From positions 1-5,704 of the forward strand of contig CAJXTO010000101.1 of the NCBI GenBank assembly GCA_913061245.1: a DNA stretch of 5,704 bases, written 5' to 3'. This document shows, one piece after another, positions 4,958 through 5,704 of the stretch (its first letter is position 1; each line of letters opens with the position of its first letter). Both the position numbers and the translations under genes were made by a program. Origin of the DNA: an uncultured Oceanospirillales bacterium. Lineage in GTDB: Bacteria > Pseudomonadota > Gammaproteobacteria > Pseudomonadales > Litorivicinaceae. Below the pieces are notes generated by a model, which ran no database searches, was not told the origin of the DNA, and saw only the letters and a list, made by a program, of their open reading frames with translations.

Positions 4958-4974
4958 GAACCTATCACACGAAT

Positions 4975-5002
4975 AAAAAAGCCCGCGGCTAAGGCGGGCT
5001 TT
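4975..5002 (-). terminator. Strong intrinsic terminator of the rhodanese gene
   Basis: On the minus strand AAAGCCCGC (5002-4994) pairs with GCGGGCTTT (4986-4978) around a 7-base loop, with six T residues (4980-4975) at the end. It lies 16 bases after the rhodanese stop codon and should separate that transcript from the tRNA-Cys unit downstream. Confidence 0.9.
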
Positions 5003-5018
5003 CTCAATCAGTACCTGA

Positions 5019-5681
5019 TTATGGCTTAACTGTAGTCAAACCGAGGTTTGCCCAGTTTTGCATACCACCGCGGTACCACTTGATCTTGTGCGCTGGATAA
5101 CCGAAATCAAGCAACGCCTTGATGTTGGTTGGAGACTGGCCACACCACATACCGTTACAGTACATGACAAGTGTCTTCGCCTTACCAAACTTCCACAAAC
5201 CATCGAATGAAGTTGCACCGAACTCACCTTCCATGATTTCACCAATTGAGAGAGGATCCGCTCCCTTCGCTGTGTTTAACTTAGTCCAAGGGATGTTCAC
5301 AGCACCAGGAATTTGACCACGCTCAACCCAGTTTGGCGTACGAGAATCGATCACCAAGATTGAATCATCGCCAGCTGTCATCTTCTCGAGATAGTCGATC
5401 ATTTCGTTTTCACCAATTGTCTCGATACCAGGAGCAAGACTGATTGGTTGAATACAAAATGGAGGGCAAGGGCGTGAAGTTTTCGCGAAAGACGCATCAA
5501 CACTGTTGCCATTATCCTGTACACGCTGGATCGTAACCATCTTTCCTTTGTGCATGACTTGAGCAGTTGATTTACCACCAAACGTAATATCAACCGGCTT
5601 ATTTTCCGCATGTGCTGCAAATGGAGCGATCGTCATCGCTGCTGCAACCAACGCTCCTGCGAGAGTTTTTTGAATACCCAT
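5019..5681 (-). CDS. Periplasmic rhodanese-domain protein
   Basis: This 220-residue protein has a signal peptide (MGIQKTLAGALVAAAMTIAP followed by FAAHA, cut after about residue 25), so it is exported. An N-terminal segment ends in a cysteine motif, RPCPPFCIQP (70-79), before a rhodanese domain: ETIGENEMIDYL (87-98), ILVIDSRTPNWVERGQIPGAVNIPW (108-132, the aspartate-arginine and HxPGAxxIP-like region) and the active loop VMYCNGMWCGQSP (172-184) with the expected catalytic Cys175 and a second Cys180. The tail KIKWYRGGMQNWANLGLTTV (199-218) is the normal rhodanese end (YxGGMxxWxxLGLTT). Rhodaneses move sulfane sulfur through a cysteine persulfide; the donor and acceptor here are unknown. The extra cysteines could form disulfides or pass sulfur within the protein. 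AAGGA lies 8 bases before the ATG at 5681; an in-frame TTG two codons upstream is too close to it. Its promoter is outside the window. Confidence 0.92.
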   Translation of the reverse strand: MGIQKTLAGALVAAAMTIAPFAAHAENKPVDITFGGKSTAQVMHKGKMVTIQRVQDNGNSVDASFAKTSRPCPPFCIQPISLAPGIETIGENEMIDYLEKMTAGDDSILVIDSRTPNWVERGQIPGAVNIPWTKLNTAKGADPLSIGEIMEGEFGATSFDGLWKFGKAKTLVMYCNGMWCGQSPTNIKALLDFGYPAHKIKWYRGGMQNWANLGLTTVKP

Positions 5682-5704
5682 GTTCAATTTCCTTATCGAT
5701 TTTT

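Noticed and set aside
4949..4970. CRP-like TGTGA...TCACA site near tRNA-Cys
   Set aside because: The half-sites are separated by 10 bases, whereas CRP needs 6, and the element overlaps a stable-RNA promoter.
5682..5687. TTG start two codons upstream for the rhodanese gene
   Set aside because: It lies only 2 bases from the AAGGA Shine-Dalgarno; the ATG at 5681 has an 8-base spacing and gives a normal signal peptide.
1..5704. Mobile elements, CRISPR array, integration at tRNA-Cys
   Set aside because: I found no transposase, integrase, regularly spaced repeat or tRNA 3'-end duplication in the window.

Overview
The window is a compact bacterial chromosomal segment of moderate GC content. It carries eight protein genes, one tRNA gene and a probable small RNA gene. 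Gene content (a YfcG-type glutathione transferase, a DUF815 ATPase, a YdcH/DUF465 protein, a periplasmic rhodanese), a CCA-encoding tRNA-Cys and E. coli-like promoter and Shine-Dalgarno signals suggest a gammaproteobacterium. I cannot name the genus. I see no insertion sequence, phage gene, CRISPR array or plasmid function, so this looks like ordinary core or near-core chromosome.

Layout: (1) 9-638, plus, a degenerate inositol-monophosphatase-family protein. It converges almost directly on (2) 642-1619, minus, an exported metallo-beta-lactamase-fold protein whose HxHxDH metal motif is replaced. (3) 1707-2342, minus, a YfcG-like glutathione transferase that diverges from (4) 2416-3294, plus, a DUF815 AAA+ ATPase. 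(5) 3402-3749, plus, an AhpD-like carboxymuconolactone decarboxylase-family protein with a CxxCxxxH motif. (6) 3753-3864, an intergenic unit made of a perfect FNR/Anr box, a -10 element at exact class II spacing, a GNRA-capped hairpin and a strong intrinsic terminator; I read it as an anaerobically induced small RNA. (7) 3922-4161, minus, a YdcH/DUF465 protein with its own terminator, divergent from (8) 4271-4807, plus, a YhbS-like GNAT acetyltransferase. (9) 4838-4911, minus, tRNA-Cys(GCA) with a recognisable promoter. (10) 5019-5681, minus, a secreted rhodanese-domain protein with a strong terminator.

The genes do not form one operon; most have their own start and stop signals. Loose themes are thiol, redox and sulfur chemistry (YfcG-type GST, AhpD-like CxxC protein, periplasmic rhodanese, exported MBL protein, tRNA-Cys) and degenerate enzymes (the IMPase and MBL proteins both lack canonical metal ligands). 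The observation most worth following is the candidate FNR-dependent small RNA at about 3801-3864. Its operator, promoter spacing, internal hairpin and terminator were each read from the sequence and agree with one another.
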